64,000 nt of DNA from an uncultured Faecalibacterium sp. (GTDB taxonomy: Bacteria > Bacillota > Clostridia > Oscillospirales > Ruminococcaceae). Positions 21,128 to 32,000 of the stretch are shown piece by piece (positions within the stretch are counted from its first letter, which is position 1; each line of letters begins with the position of its first letter). Under the pieces are notes generated by a model, which did not search any database, was not told the DNA's origin, and saw only the letters and a program-made list of their open reading frames with translations. The stretch spans positions 96,209 to 160,208 of the forward strand of contig CAKSWU010000003.1 in the NCBI GenBank assembly GCA_934513205.1, given 5' to 3'. The position numbers and the translations under genes were made by a program.

Positions 21128-22894
21128 ATGGCGAAGAAATTCGACTACGATTTTTCCGGCTATGCAACGAAGGCGAACACCCTGTGCTATGACGGACTGA
21201 CCATCGCACCGGACGCCTTTAAGGGCGACGACGGGCGAAAGGTGCCGGTGGTGTGGAACCACGACCACTCGGACCCGGAGCATGTGCTGGGGCACGCCCT
21301 TTTGCAGAACCGGAAAGACGGCGTTTATGCCTATGTGAAGATGAACGACAGCCCCAGCGGCCAGAGCGCACTGGAAGCTGTGCGCAGCGGCGACATTGAT
21401 GCCATGAGCATCTTTGCAAATGGACTGAAGAAAGCAGGCCAGACCGTGATGCACGGTGTGATCCGGGAGCTGAGTCTGGTGCTGGCGGGCTGCAACCCGG
21501 GCGCGGTGATCGACGAGATCGTGGAGCACAGCGCGGATTACAACGCAGAGGAAGGCGAGGAAGCCTTTATCTATACGGACGGCGGGATCAGCCTGAAGCA
21601 CGGACTTGACCCCGACGACACCCCTTTGGACGAGGAGGAAGACAACATGGCACAGGCAGGCGGTAAGACGCTGGAAGAAGTGTACAACAGCATGACCCCC
21701 GAACAGCAGGAGTGCTGCTGCGCACTGGTGGGCATGGCAAAAAAAGGCCTTGACGAAGACGACCCCAATGCAGAGGCCAACAACGACAAGGATGATGAAG
21801 ACAAGGAGGACGAAACCGTGAAGCACAATGTTTTTGACAACGACAAGGACCAGGGCGTGCTGAAGCACAGCATTGACGAGATCAACAAGGTGGTGAAGAC
21901 CGCCAAGACCTGCGGCACTATGAAGGCTGCTTTTGCAAATGCCGGCATTGAGGACAGCGAAGTGAACGCCCTGTGCCACGGCATTGACAACATCGACTGG
22001 CTGTTCCCGGAAGATCGCCTGCTGGACACCCCGCCCCGCATCATTGACAAGCCTGACGACTGGGTGAGCGTGGTAATGGGCGGCGTGAAGCACATCCCGT
22101 TCAGCCGCTTCAAGAGCCTGTTTGCGGACCTGACCGAGGACGATGCACGTGCCAAGGGCTACCTGAAGGGCAACTACAAGACCGAAGAGGTATTCGGCCT
22201 GCTGCGCCGCTCCACCGGCCCGACCACGGTGTACAAGAAGCAGGAGCTGGATCGCGACGACGTGATCGACATTACCAGCTTTGACGTGGTGGCATGGCTG
22301 CGCAACGAGATGCGCTACAAGCTGAACCGTGAGCTGGCACTGGCCTACATTCTGGGCGATGGCCGCATGGCAGCAAGCCGCGACAAGATCGACGAGAACT
22401 GCATCCGCCCGGTGTTCAACGATGCCGACCTGTTTACCATCAAGGTACAGGTGAAGACTACCGGCATGACCACCGTGGAGGACAAGTACAAGGCCTTTAT
22501 CAAGCAGGCCATCCGTGCCCGCAAGGACTACCGCGGCAGCGGCACCCCGACCATGTTTACCACTGAGGATGCCCTGACCGAGATGCTGCTGCTGGAAGAC
22601 GGCATGGGCCGCCCGCTGTACACGGACGAGGCCGCACTGGCCCGCAAGCTGCGCGTTGCCAAGATCGTGACCATTCCCGAAATGGAAGGCCGCAAGGGTG
22701 CCAAGGGCGGCAATCTGGCTGCCGTGATCGTGAACCTGGCCGACTACACCGTGGGTGCGGACAAGGGCGGTGCCGTGAGCATGTTCGATGATTTTGACAT
22801 CGACTTCAATGCACAGAAGTACCTGATCGAGACCCGCTGCTCCGGTGCACTGACCAGCCCCTACAGCGCTATGGCCATTGAGTGGGCTGCTTAA
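21128..22894 (+). CDS. Fused HK97-type prohead protease and major capsid protein, 588 aa
   Basis: Two domains are joined in one chain. Residues 1-150 are the prohead protease, with catalytic H45 in VVWNHDHS and S116 in RELSLVLAG; DAMSIFA (91-97) also fits. Residues about 170-290 are acidic and coiled, like the delta/scaffold region, and from about 295 the HK97-fold capsid follows (GLLRRSTGPTTVYKKQEL, VDIYS-free C-terminus ending SPYSAMAIEWAA). The protease would release itself during maturation. ATG 21128 lies inside TCAAAATGG, and GGAGG sits 12 bases upstream, which is long. Confidence 0.9.
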   Translation: MAKKFDYDFSGYATKANTLCYDGLTIAPDAFKGDDGRKVPVVWNHDHSDPEHVLGHALLQNRKDGVYAYVKMNDSPSGQSALEAVRSGDIDAMSIFANGLKKAGQTVMHGVIRELSLVLAGCNPGAVIDEIVEHSADYNAEEGEEAFIYTDGGISLKHGLDPDDTPLDEEEDNMAQAGGKTLEEVYNSMTPEQQECCCALVGMAKKGLDEDDPNAEANNDKDDEDKEDETVKHNVFDNDKDQGVLKHSIDEINKVVKTAKTCGTMKAAFANAGIEDSEVNALCHGIDNIDWLFPEDRLLDTPPRIIDKPDDWVSVVMGGVKHIPFSRFKSLFADLTEDDARAKGYLKGNYKTEEVFGLLRRSTGPTTVYKKQELDRDDVIDITSFDVVAWLRNEMRYKLNRELALAYILGDGRMAASRDKIDENCIRPVFNDADLFTIKVQVKTTGMTTVEDKYKAFIKQAIRARKDYRGSGTPTMFTTEDALTEMLLLEDGMGRPLYTDEAALARKLRVAKIVTIPEMEGRKGAKGGNLAAVIVNLADYTVGADKGGAVSMFDDFDIDFNAQKYLIETRCSGALTSPYSAMAIEWAA

Positions 22895-22911
22895 AAAGGA
22901 GGTAAACCGAT

Positions 22912-23166
22912 ATGCTGAAACCCTGTTACGAGACCGGCTATGACCTGCATGTGGCAAACTACATTGCCTACGCAAATGAGGGCAAGCTGTACGAGGATGC
23001 CGACCACAAGACCGAGGCTGCGCAGGAAGACTGCGAGAAGGCCTTTAAGCTGGGCCGACTGATGATCGATAACGGCACCGAGCTGTGCCAGGCGGTGGCA
23101 AAGACCAGCGCAGGCTTTGTGACCTACGACGGCAAGACTGCTGTGACCTACACCGCCAAGGCCTGA
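22912..23166 (+). CDS. Small head-region protein, 84 aa
   Basis: AAAGGAGGTAAA precedes ATG 22912. The soluble protein (YDLHVANYIAYANEGKLYEDADHK...) directly follows the capsid gene, where decoration or head-completion proteins are usually found. High similarity in codon use to the capsid gene supports it as part of the same module. The exact role is not recognisable. Confidence 0.6.
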   Translation: MLKPCYETGYDLHVANYIAYANEGKLYEDADHKTEAAQEDCEKAFKLGRLMIDNGTELCQAVAKTSAGFVTYDGKTAVTYTAKA

Positions 23167-23220
23167 TTCTTCAGGCTTTGAGGTTAGTATAAACTAATCA
23201 AAATGGAGTGAAGGTGCGCT

Positions 23221-23547
23221 ATGAGCAAGTGGTTTGGAAAGCTGGGATTTGTTGAGACCCAGGAGACAGAGCCGAGTGTCTACTCGGAGATCGTGACAGA
23301 GCGTGACTGTTACGGCGATCTTGTGCGGAACACGCGCAGAATCCAGTCCGGCGACAAGGTGAACGATGATATCAACCTTGCGAACACGTTAAGCGTCATT
23401 GCAGACCCGTATGTTCAGGAGCACTTTTGCGATCTCCGGTATGTGACGCTTTACGGCGGAAAATGGAAGGTGACAGATGTGAGCGTGGAGTACCCGCGAC
23501 TTGTTCTGACGCTGGGAGGGTTATGGCATGGCAACGAAACTGAGTGA
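23221..23547 (+). CDS. Head-tail adaptor protein, 108 aa
   Basis: GAAGGTGCG precedes ATG 23221. The beta-rich protein (SEIVTERDCYGDLVRNTRRIQSGD, then LRYVTLYGGKWKVTDVSVEYPRLVLTLGG) fits the head-closure/stopper position that follows capsid genes. It overlaps the next gene by 20 bases. Identification rests on gene order and fold type. Confidence 0.65.
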   Translation: MSKWFGKLGFVETQETEPSVYSEIVTERDCYGDLVRNTRRIQSGDKVNDDINLANTLSVIADPYVQEHFCDLRYVTLYGGKWKVTDVSVEYPRLVLTLGGLWHGNETE

Positions 23548-23860
23548 CAGACGCTCCGGGCTGGACGCTTTTTTGCGCAGCATTGTGAAGCAGCGGTGCG
23601 GCAGCGAAAACGTGTATTACCAGCCGCCTGCGAACCTGCGGATGAAATATCCCTGTATCTGCTACGAACTGGAAAAGATCCGCAGCCTGAAGGCCGACGA
23701 CCGGGTATACCGTCAGACCTTCCACTATTCTGTGACGGTGATCGACACAAAGCCGGACAGTGAAATGACCGCGGCCGTGAGTATGCTGGAACGAGCTTCT
23801 CACGACCGCAATTTTGTTTCGGACAACTTATACCATGACGTATTCAGCGTGTGGTACTGA
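23528..23860 (+). CDS. Tail terminator / minor tail protein, 110 aa
   Basis: ATG 23528 lies in the end of the adaptor gene, with GGGAGGG upstream. The alpha/beta protein begins with a helix and cysteine-rich loop (FLRSIVKQRCGSENVYYQPP), then beta strands (FHYSVTVIDTK) and ends VFSVWY, as in tail terminator proteins, which cap the growing tube. Its position just before the tube gene supports this. Confidence 0.65.
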   Translation: MATKLSDRRSGLDAFLRSIVKQRCGSENVYYQPPANLRMKYPCICYELEKIRSLKADDRVYRQTFHYSVTVIDTKPDSEMTAAVSMLERASHDRNFVSDNLYHDVFSVWY

Positions 23861-23886
23861 TACCTTTATAAAGGAGGACAAAAATT

Positions 23887-24540
23887 ATGGCAAAACTGAA
23901 ATGGGATGTTGACGGCGAGCGCAAGTTCCATGCCGGTGTTTCGCACGGCGTTGTATTTCCCAAGGCAGATGAAGGCTATGAAAAGGGCGCATCCTGGAGC
24001 GGCCTGACCGGCGTGACCGAAAGCCCCAGCGGCGCAGAGCCCAACGACCTGTGGGCGGACAACCAGAAGTATGCCCGTCTGATCTCCGGCGAGGACTACG
24101 GCTTTACCATCGAAGCCTACATGTACCCGCCCGAGTTCGAGCCCTGTGACGGTCTGGCAAGCCCGGTGAAGGGTGTGCGCATCGGTCAGCAGTCCCGCAA
24201 GGGCTTCGGCTTTACCTGGCAGACCAAGGTGGGCACCGATCAGGACCCCGACAAGGGCTACATCATCCATGTTGTGTGGAACGCTACTGCCCAGCCCAGC
24301 GAGAAGAGCCACGAGTCGATGAACAACTCCCCGGATGCCGAGACGATGAGCTGGGAGTGCGGCACCGTGCCCACCACCATCGATGGCTACAAGTCTGCCG
24401 CCGTGATGGAGTTTGACAGCACCGTGCTGACGCCTGCGCAGATGAAGGCTGTGGAGGATAAGCTGTACGGCACTGAGAGTGCCGAAGCAACTCTGCCCAC
24501 CCCGGATGAGCTGATTGCAGCCATCAAGGCCGCCGTCTAA
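23887..24540 (+). CDS. Major tail tube protein, 217 aa
   Basis: AAAGGAGG precedes ATG 23887. The protein begins MAKLKWDVDGERKFHAGVSHGVVF and contains the beta-rich TYMYPPEFEPC-type core of phi13/major tail proteins of Firmicutes siphophages (YGFTIEAYMYPPEFEP). It forms the tail tube around the tape measure. The C-terminal part (STVLTPAQMKAVEDKLYG) is an added domain. It lies directly ahead of the chaperone genes. Confidence 0.88.
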   Translation: MAKLKWDVDGERKFHAGVSHGVVFPKADEGYEKGASWSGLTGVTESPSGAEPNDLWADNQKYARLISGEDYGFTIEAYMYPPEFEPCDGLASPVKGVRIGQQSRKGFGFTWQTKVGTDQDPDKGYIIHVVWNATAQPSEKSHESMNNSPDAETMSWECGTVPTTIDGYKSAAVMEFDSTVLTPAQMKAVEDKLYGTESAEATLPTPDELIAAIKAAV

Positions 24541-24584
24541 GCCCGGAAAAATCAAAATGGAATGAAGCAAAGGAGAAAACCACA

Positions 24585-25007
24585 ATGGTCAAGAAAACGA
24601 TCACCTACGTCGATTATGATGGCACCGAGCGCACCGAGGATTTCTACTTCAACCTGAGTGAGGCGGAGATCACCGAGATGCAGCTGAGCGTGGAAGGTGG
24701 AATGCGCGGCTACATTGAGAAGATCATTGCAGCAAAGAGCCAGCTGGAGCTGGTGAAGCTGTTCAAGGACATTCTGCTGCGCAGTTACGGCAAGAAGAGT
24801 CTGGACGGCCGCCTGTTTGTGAAGAACGAGGCCAACACCGCCGAATTCGTTGCAAGCCCGGCTTACAGCATCATCTACATGGAACTGGTGACCGACACCG
24901 AGGCGGCTACCAAGTTCGTGAACGGTCTGATCCCGGCAGGCTCGCAGAACCCCGCCATGGCCATGGCAGCAACCGACAACGCAGCCCCCGCTCTGACGCT
25001 GGGCTGA
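24585..25007 (+). CDS. Tail assembly chaperone (gpG-like), 140 aa
   Basis: CAAAGGAG precedes ATG 24585. The chain opens KKTITYVDYDGTERTEDFYFNLSEAEITEMQL, the typical gpG-type start of Firmicutes siphophages. It binds the tape measure during tail assembly. The C-terminus is alanine-rich (AMAMAATDNAAPALTLG). A terminator hairpin, not an evident slippery heptamer, separates it from the following second chaperone-like gene. Confidence 0.85.
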   Translation: MVKKTITYVDYDGTERTEDFYFNLSEAEITEMQLSVEGGMRGYIEKIIAAKSQLELVKLFKDILLRSYGKKSLDGRLFVKNEANTAEFVASPAYSIIYMELVTDTEAATKFVNGLIPAGSQNPAMAMAATDNAAPALTLG

Positions 25008-25052
25008 TGACGAAGGCCCTTTTTGCAAGCATTACTTAGAGGGCAGCATAAG

Positions 25053-25094
25053 AAGGCTATTCGGGAATTTTCCGATTAGCCTTTTTTATTTTTT
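25053..25094 (+). terminator. Intrinsic terminator inside the tail operon
   Basis: Stem AAGGCTATTCGG (25053-25064) pairs with CCGATTAGCCTT (25072-25083) except for one T-T mismatch; a T-rich tract follows (25082-25095). It would reduce transcription between the abundant structural genes and the long tape measure. Confidence 0.8.
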
Positions 25095-25141
25095 TGTCTG
25101 AGTACAGACACGCATTTGAAAAAACAGGGAGAGTGAAAACG

Positions 25142-25687
25142 ATGCTGGAGATCAACATTCCCGGCAATGAACGCTGGGACGAGAAGGCTTGCGTATTTGT
25201 CTACGATAAGCCTGCGACCCTGCGGCTGGAACACAGCCTGCTCTCCCTGTCCAAATGGGAAAGCAAGTGGCACAAGCCGTTTCTGGACGAGTCAAAGCCA
25301 AAGACGCAGGAGGAAACGCTGGACTATGTCCGGTGTATGACCCTGACACAGGGGGTGGATCCGGGCGTCTACTACCGGCTGACGCGTGAGAACATGGCTG
25401 CCATTCAACGATATATTCAGGACCCTATGACCGCCGCGACCTTTAAAGAGCGCAAAAGCGCGAAAAAGCGAGCACGATACCAGAGTGCAGAGACCTTTTA
25501 TGCCGCCATGGCAAGCTACGGCATTCCGTTCAGCTGCGAAAAGTGGCATCTGAACCGGCTGCTGGCGCTGATCCGGGCCTGCGGCGAAGAGAACATGCCG
25601 CCCGAGAAGATGGGAAAGCGGGAACAGGCAGCACACATCCGGACACTGAACGCCCAGCGCAGGGCAAAGTATCATTCAAGGGGGTGA
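25142..25687 (+). CDS. Second tail assembly chaperone (gpGT-like), 181 aa
   Basis: GGGAGAG precedes ATG 25142, starting MLEINIPGNERWDEKACVF; the longer start at 25094 lies in the terminator tail. The protein (LRLEHSLLSLSKWESKWHKPFL, VDPGVYYRLTRENMAAIQRYI) matches the second chaperone ORF of Firmicutes siphophages. Here it has its own ribosome site rather than depending on a frameshift from gpG. The next gene begins 4 bases after its stop. Confidence 0.75.
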   Translation: MLEINIPGNERWDEKACVFVYDKPATLRLEHSLLSLSKWESKWHKPFLDESKPKTQEETLDYVRCMTLTQGVDPGVYYRLTRENMAAIQRYIQDPMTAATFKERKSAKKRARYQSAETFYAAMASYGIPFSCEKWHLNRLLALIRACGEENMPPEKMGKREQAAHIRTLNAQRRAKYHSRG

Positions 25688-25691
25688 GGCG

Positions 25692-26078
25692 ATGCGCCGT
25701 GTGATGGAAGTCCGGCAGAAAGGCAACTTTAAGAAAAGCCTGACCTTTTTTGCCCGCGTAAAAACATGGAACGTGCGCCCCATCCTTGAAAAATATGGGA
25801 AACTTGGTGTGGAGCGGCTTTATGATGCAACGCCGAAAGCGACCGGAAAGACAGCGGCGAGCTGGAGCTATGAAATCAAAATGGATAAGACCGGGGTGAC
25901 CCTTTGCTGGAAAAACTCCAACATTGTGGACGGCGTGCCCATCGCGGTCATTTTGCAATACGGACATGGGACGAGAAACGGAGCCTATGTGCAGGGAATT
26001 GACTACATCAACCCGGCACTGGCTCCGATTTTTTCTGCTCTGGCCGATGAACTGTGGAAGGAGGTAAAGAGCCTGTGA
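25692..26078 (+). CDS. HK97 gp10-like tail completion protein, 128 aa
   Basis: AAGGGGGTGAGG precedes ATG 25692. The region RPILEKYGKLGVERLYDATPKATGKTAASWSYEI and QYGHGTRNGAYVQG is typical of HK97 gp10-like / tail-completion proteins, usually encoded between capsid and tube genes. Here it lies just before the tape measure, a displaced order. Its stop overlaps the GTG start of the tape measure. Confidence 0.75.
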   Translation: MRRVMEVRQKGNFKKSLTFFARVKTWNVRPILEKYGKLGVERLYDATPKATGKTAASWSYEIKMDKTGVTLCWKNSNIVDGVPIAVILQYGHGTRNGAYVQGIDYINPALAPIFSALADELWKEVKSL

Positions 26079-29000
26079 GTCAGGAAGTTGACGAGCGCGT
26101 AGTAGAAATGCGGTTTGACAACGCGCAGTTTGAGCGAAACACCCGACAGAGCATCAAGACCCTGAACGAGCTGGAGCGAAGCCTGAAGCTGGAAGGCGCA
26201 GAGAAAGGCTTTGCACGGATCGAGGATGCTTCGGAAAATGTGGACTTTGACCGGATGACCAGCGCGCTGGAGAACCTGAACAGCAAGTTTTCGGCAGTAG
26301 AAGTGATCGGCGTGACGGCTTTGATGAGGATCACGAACCAGGCCATTGACACCGGCGAAAGATTGGTAAAAAGCCTTTCTGTCGATCAGGTAACGAGCGG
26401 TTGGAGCAAGTACGCCCAGAAAACCGCCAGCGTGCAGACCATTATGAACGCCACCGGCAAGAGCATCACCAAGGTGAACAGCTACCTTGACAAGCTGATG
26501 TGGTACTCGGACGAGACCAGCTACGGCTTTACCGACATGACCGCGAGCCTTGGTCAGCTGACGGCTGCGGGCGGCGACATTGATAAGCTGATCCCCATGA
26601 TCATGGGCATTGCCAACGCCACGGCGTATGCGGGCAAGGGCGCAAGCGAATTTTCCCGCGTGATCTACAACCTGAACCAGAGTTACAGTCAGGGATATCT
26701 GAGCCTGATGGACTGGAAGAGCGTGGAGCTGGCGGGCGTTGCCACGGCAGAGCTGAAAAAGCAGCTCATTGCCACCGGCGTGGAGCTGGGCCGGATTAAA
26801 GAGGGGGACGTGACCGTTGGCACCTTCAGCACATCGCTTTCCAAGAAATGGGCGGACAAGGAGGTCATGGAGACCGCCTTCGGAAAGCTGGCGGAGTTTA
26901 CGCAGGCGGTCAAGAAGATGGTGGACGCGAACCCCGGCATGATAGCTTCGCAGGCCATTGAACAGCTGGCGGACCAGTACGATGAAGTGACGGTGAAAGC
27001 GTTCAAGGCGGCGCAGGAAGCAAAGAGCTTCAGCGAGGCGGTGGACGCCACGAAGGACGCCGTGAGTTCCGGCTGGATGGAAACCTTTGACATTCTGTTC
27101 GGTAACTACGAGGAAGCAAAGCATTTCTGGAGCGATCTGGCAGAAGAGTTCTGGAACCTTTTTGCAGGCGGAGCCAACGCCCGAAACAACTGGCTGAGGT
27201 CCGCGTTTGACTCGGGTCTGGATCAGATGCTAGGAACAGAGGGTTTCAGTGATGCGTCTGACAACTTTACCAAACTGCTGGAAAAAAGCCTGACGCGCAG
27301 CGGCCTTCTGACGGAGGAAGCTATTGAAAAAGCAGGAAGCTTTCAGAAAGCATTGGAAGAAAGCGGCGTGACCGCGCAGCAGCTGGGGGATGTGGTGGCG
27401 AGTGCGTCAGGCTTTTACGGCGAACTTGCCGCCATGAGCGATGAGGAATTTGCCAAGACGGGCTACAACCGGCAAGCCGTGCTTGGACTGGCGCAGGCAT
27501 ATTCCAATATGGTGGAGAAAATTCAAAATGGCGAGGCAAGTCTGGATGAATTTTCCGGCAAGATGAACCGCCTGAGCGGAAGAGAACACTTTTTCGCTGG
27601 CATTCTGAACATTCTGGACGGTGCCAACAGTCTGCTGAACCCGGTGCGGGAAGCATTTGGCGAAGTGTTTATGACGGACGGGTCGCCGCTTTATCATTTT
27701 CTGGAAGGCTTTGACGAGCTGACCGGGAAGATGGCGCTGAGTGAAGAAACTGCGGAAAAGGTGCAGAAGGTGTTCACCGGCGTATTCAGTGTATTGAGCA
27801 TCGGGCTGAAGGGCGTGAAAACGGTTGGCAAGACCGCTTTTATGATCCTTGGAAAGTTGCTGGATCTGCTGAGCCCGATGGGTGACCTTTTGCTGAACAT
27901 CGGAAGCTACATTGGCAATCTGCTGACGTGGGTTGACGTAAGCCTTGGACAGGCAGAGAGCCTTAGCGACGTGTTGGGCATCCTTGTGGGTGCTGTTGCG
28001 GCGCTGGTGAGCCCCATTGCGGACGTAGTGAAAGGCGTGAAGACCCTTGTGCGCGGCGGAAACATGGAGGAAGCAAAGAAGCAGTTCGGCGCATTCAGCA
28101 TCGTGGTGGATGCCGCGGGCAGTGTGCTGGACAAATTCAAAATAGGCAGTGTTTCGGCAGGAAACGTCATTGGTACGGCGTTCCAGCTGCTGGGCGGCAT
28201 TCTGCTGGGAGCCTTTGAGGGTGCGGGCGCACTGATCGGTCGTGCATTCAACGGGTTCAAGGGTGCCGGGGACATGGTGAGCGAGTTTGCCGACAGCAAG
28301 GTACCGCTGCTGGAGAACATCCGGGACGTGGTGCAGAGCCTGCCGGAGAAGGCAGAAAAGGCGCTGGCGGACTTTGGCAGAACCCTGACCGGCATTATGA
28401 CCAACATCAGCGGTGCGTGCAGGAATGCACTCAGCGCGGTGAAGGATTTCTTCAACCTGCAGGATGGAGTGGATCTTTACAGGCTGCTGGCGCTGATCGA
28501 CGTGGGCGCACTGGCGGCAGCAATCTACGGTGCAACGGTGCTGCTGAAGAAGGCAAGTGACAACTTCAAGAAAACATTGGCAAACCCGATTGGAGATTTC
28601 TTCAAGAGCCTGACGGGTGCCGTGAACACCTGGACAAAAGCCCACACCACGAACAACCTTGTCACCGCGGCGAAGGCCATTGCAACGGCGGTGGCGTTAA
28701 TCAGCGGGAGCATGTATCTGCTGGCGAAGATCGACGACCCGATGCAGGCGGCGCAGGCTTTGGCCAGCGTGATCTCGGAATTGTTCAGCATGGTGGTGGC
28801 ACTGAAAGTGTTGGCAGCCACCGACCTGACAGGACTTGACACGGCGAAACTGATCGGGACCATTGTAGCTATCAGCATCGGCATGGCGGCGCTGACGAAC
28901 ACGGTTGCAAAGCTGGGAAAAATGGACGCGGACCAGGCAGAAAAAGGCGTGGAAGCGGTTGGACACATTGCGGCGATGCTGGCCGGAATGACCGGACTGC

Positions 29001-32000
29001 TGGCGCTGTTCAACAAGCAGCTTGGCGGCGTGAAGGGTGCGGGCGGATTTGTGGCTGCGGCTGCGGCGGTGGACATGATCGCACTGGCACTGATCCCGCT
29101 GGCAAAAGCGGAAGCCAACGGCCTTGACATTGACGGAGCGGTGAAGGCTATCAACGGCGTGGCCATTGCCATTAGCATTCTGACCGTAGCGGCAGGCTTT
29201 GCGCAGAAGCTGGCGGGAAAAGCAGACGTGAGTACCCTTGACAAGATCATCAAGTATCTTGTGAAGCTGGGTGGGATACTGATCGCCATCAATGCAATGG
29301 GAACGGCGCTGCTGATGGCTGCAGGAGCGGTGGCGATCTTTGCAAACCTTGGTGACCGCATGATGGACGGTATCCGGGGCGCAGGGCTGGTAGTGAGCGG
29401 CATTGCGGCATTGCTGGTGCTGATGGCAAACACGAAGGTGAACCCCCTGCGGATGAAAAAGGGTGCAGAGAGCATGGCCATCGCCAGTGCTTCGCTGTTA
29501 GTGATGGCAGCTGCCGTAAAGCAGATGGGCAAAGCCATGGAGACGGACACCGGCGGCGCTGGCATGGCCGGCGTGAGCTTAATGCTGATCGGGCTGGCAG
29601 GCGCACTGTATCTGCTTGGCAAGCAGGCACCCGAGAGCACGGCTGCGGCGGTGGCAATGGTGGCCATGGGTGCAGCAATGATCGAAATGGCGCTGGCCAT
29701 CAAAATGCTGGCGGATGTTGACTTTGCAAATATTGTAAAGAGCGTGTTCAGCCTTGCAGCAGCACTTGGCGTACTGATCGCAGGATGCTGGGGACTGGGA
29801 TTTGTTTCCGCAAATCTGGCATCTGCAGCCGGTGCCTGTCTGATGCTGGCCACTGCACTGTTGATCCTGACACCGGCATTTAAGGGACTGGCCAGCCTGA
29901 CGGCAGGAGAAGCCTTTGCAGGAGTGATCGGAACCATTGGTATCATGCTGGGCTTGTTTGCCATTGGTGCCATTGCGCCGGTGGCGACAGGCATGGTGGT
30001 ATTTTCGGCATGTCTTATCAGCCTTGGCAAAGCCTTCAGTGCATTTGCAGGTGGTCTGGTAAAGCTCTCCATTGCAGCTGCTATTCTGGCAGTGCTGAGC
30101 CTGTTTGCTGATCCGGTGTGTAAGGCAATCATTGAAGCGGAGCCGGATATAGAGGAGGCGTTGATCGCCGTGATCACCGGTATCTGCAACGTCATCGTGG
30201 CTTGCGCAGAGCCCATCGCGAAGGCTTTGTTTGTGCTTGCGGCAGCATTGACCGTGGCGGTCGTATATTACATTGCATGGATCCTTGGTGCTGCCGACAC
30301 CAGTCTTGGAACGGGATTGGACCAGATCTGGGATAACCTTCAGGAATGGTTTAGAAATCATTCGTTGTTGGACTTGTACAAAACATGGATATGCGCCACT
30401 GCAGAAAAACTATATGAGCTAAACCCGTTTGGCTTATATGACCCGCCTGACATGAATGGCCTGCCAGCGCAAGCAGGAGGATGGCTGGCAGACAGAATCA
30501 ATGAATTTGATAAAACGTTCGGCACGCGCATCATGGGGCGCATTTTAGAGGCATGGGGGTTTGAAGTACAGTATGTAGACGATGCAACGGATGCTGTTAA
30601 TAATGCTGCGGAAGCGGCAAACAGCAGTGCATCAAAGATCGATGGAACGGCGAAAGCGCTAAGCACCGCAACGAATGCCGCGAACGCCCAGACCGATGCG
30701 TATGTTCAGCTGGAGACCTCGGAAGGAAAGCTGCTCTATGTCACACAGGAACAGGCGGCGGCGCTGCTTGCCGGAACGACATCGCTGGACGAGCTTGCAG
30801 GGGCAAACGATGTTGCCCGGCAGGCCATTGGCGACACCGGGGACCAGATCGGCCAGACGGCGGACACTGCAGCGCAGAGTGCAGCACAGGTGGAGGGTAT
30901 TGCCCGGCAGATCGGTACCAAAGAAGGCGAAGTGGCAGACAAGGCGGCTGAAGCGGTCGAAGGAGGTCTTGCCGCCACCGAAAAGGTAAGCGAGGAAGCC
31001 GGAGGGAATGCCGCTACGAGTTTCCTTGACGGGATGCTTGAGCAGTTCAGGAACTCGGACTTTGGCAGCACCGTCCGTGGCCTTATGTCGGACGCACTCA
31101 ACGGTCTTCAGATCCCCAAAGTGGATGTTACGGACGTGTTTGAAAACAACGGTATCAATCTGTTTGGAAAGGGAAACACCGGACTGCTGGGCGGACTGAC
31201 AAAAGAGGATCTGGAAGAGGATATTCAGAAAGGAGACGAGGACAAGGACAAGAACGGCTCTGGCGGGGGCAGGGGCGGAAAAACGGCCGGTACCAAGAAG
31301 ACACTGGCGGAGCAGATCGAGGAAAAGTACAAGGAACGTCTTGCCGCCAACAAGACTGCCCGGGAGATCTTGGACAGTGAATACGAGCTGTGGCAGACCG
31401 AGAACCAGTATTCGGCAGGCGAGGATGCTCTGCTGGGCAAAAAGATGGAGAACGCGGCGGCGGAAATCACAAACCAGACCGACCGGGTCGCCATTGCGCA
31501 GCAGAAATATGACGAGCTGTTCCAGCGCTGGGGCGCGGGCAAGCAGGAAACAAGGGAAGCCTACAACGACCTGCTGGAAGAAAAAGTGAACCTGGCAAAG
31601 CTGAAAGCGGACCAGTACACCGATCTGTTTGAGGAGATCACCAAGCGGTATGACACAAATCTGGACACCCTTGAAAAGGAGTACAGTCTGTGGACCGCTC
31701 AGAATGACGGCACCGCCACGAAGCTGGAAAAGATCGACCGGGAGACCCGGTACCAGACCGAAGAGCTGGAGCTGAAGCAGAAGAAGGAAGCCAAGGCCAG
31801 AGAGCAGTGGGAGACCCTGCGCACTGAGCTTGGAGAACAGAACTTGCAGACCCAGCAGGCCTACAACGATTATCTTGACGCCCAGACCGAAAGTCTGGAA
31901 ATTCAAAATGATCTGGCAAAGAAGGGACTGGACCGGCTGGATGCGCAGATCGAGCAGATGACCGATGCACAGGACCGGATGCAGAGCCGGATGGACCTGC

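Noticed and set aside
20423..22975. 850-aa minus-strand open frame opposite portal and capsid
   Set aside because: It is a mirror of GC-rich structural genes, has a His/Val/Leu-rich low-complexity composition, no ribosome site, and the + strand genes are clear.
24585..25687. Programmed frameshift joining the two chaperone genes
   Set aside because: No slippery heptamer was found before the stop at 25007, and the second gene has its own ribosome site after a terminator.
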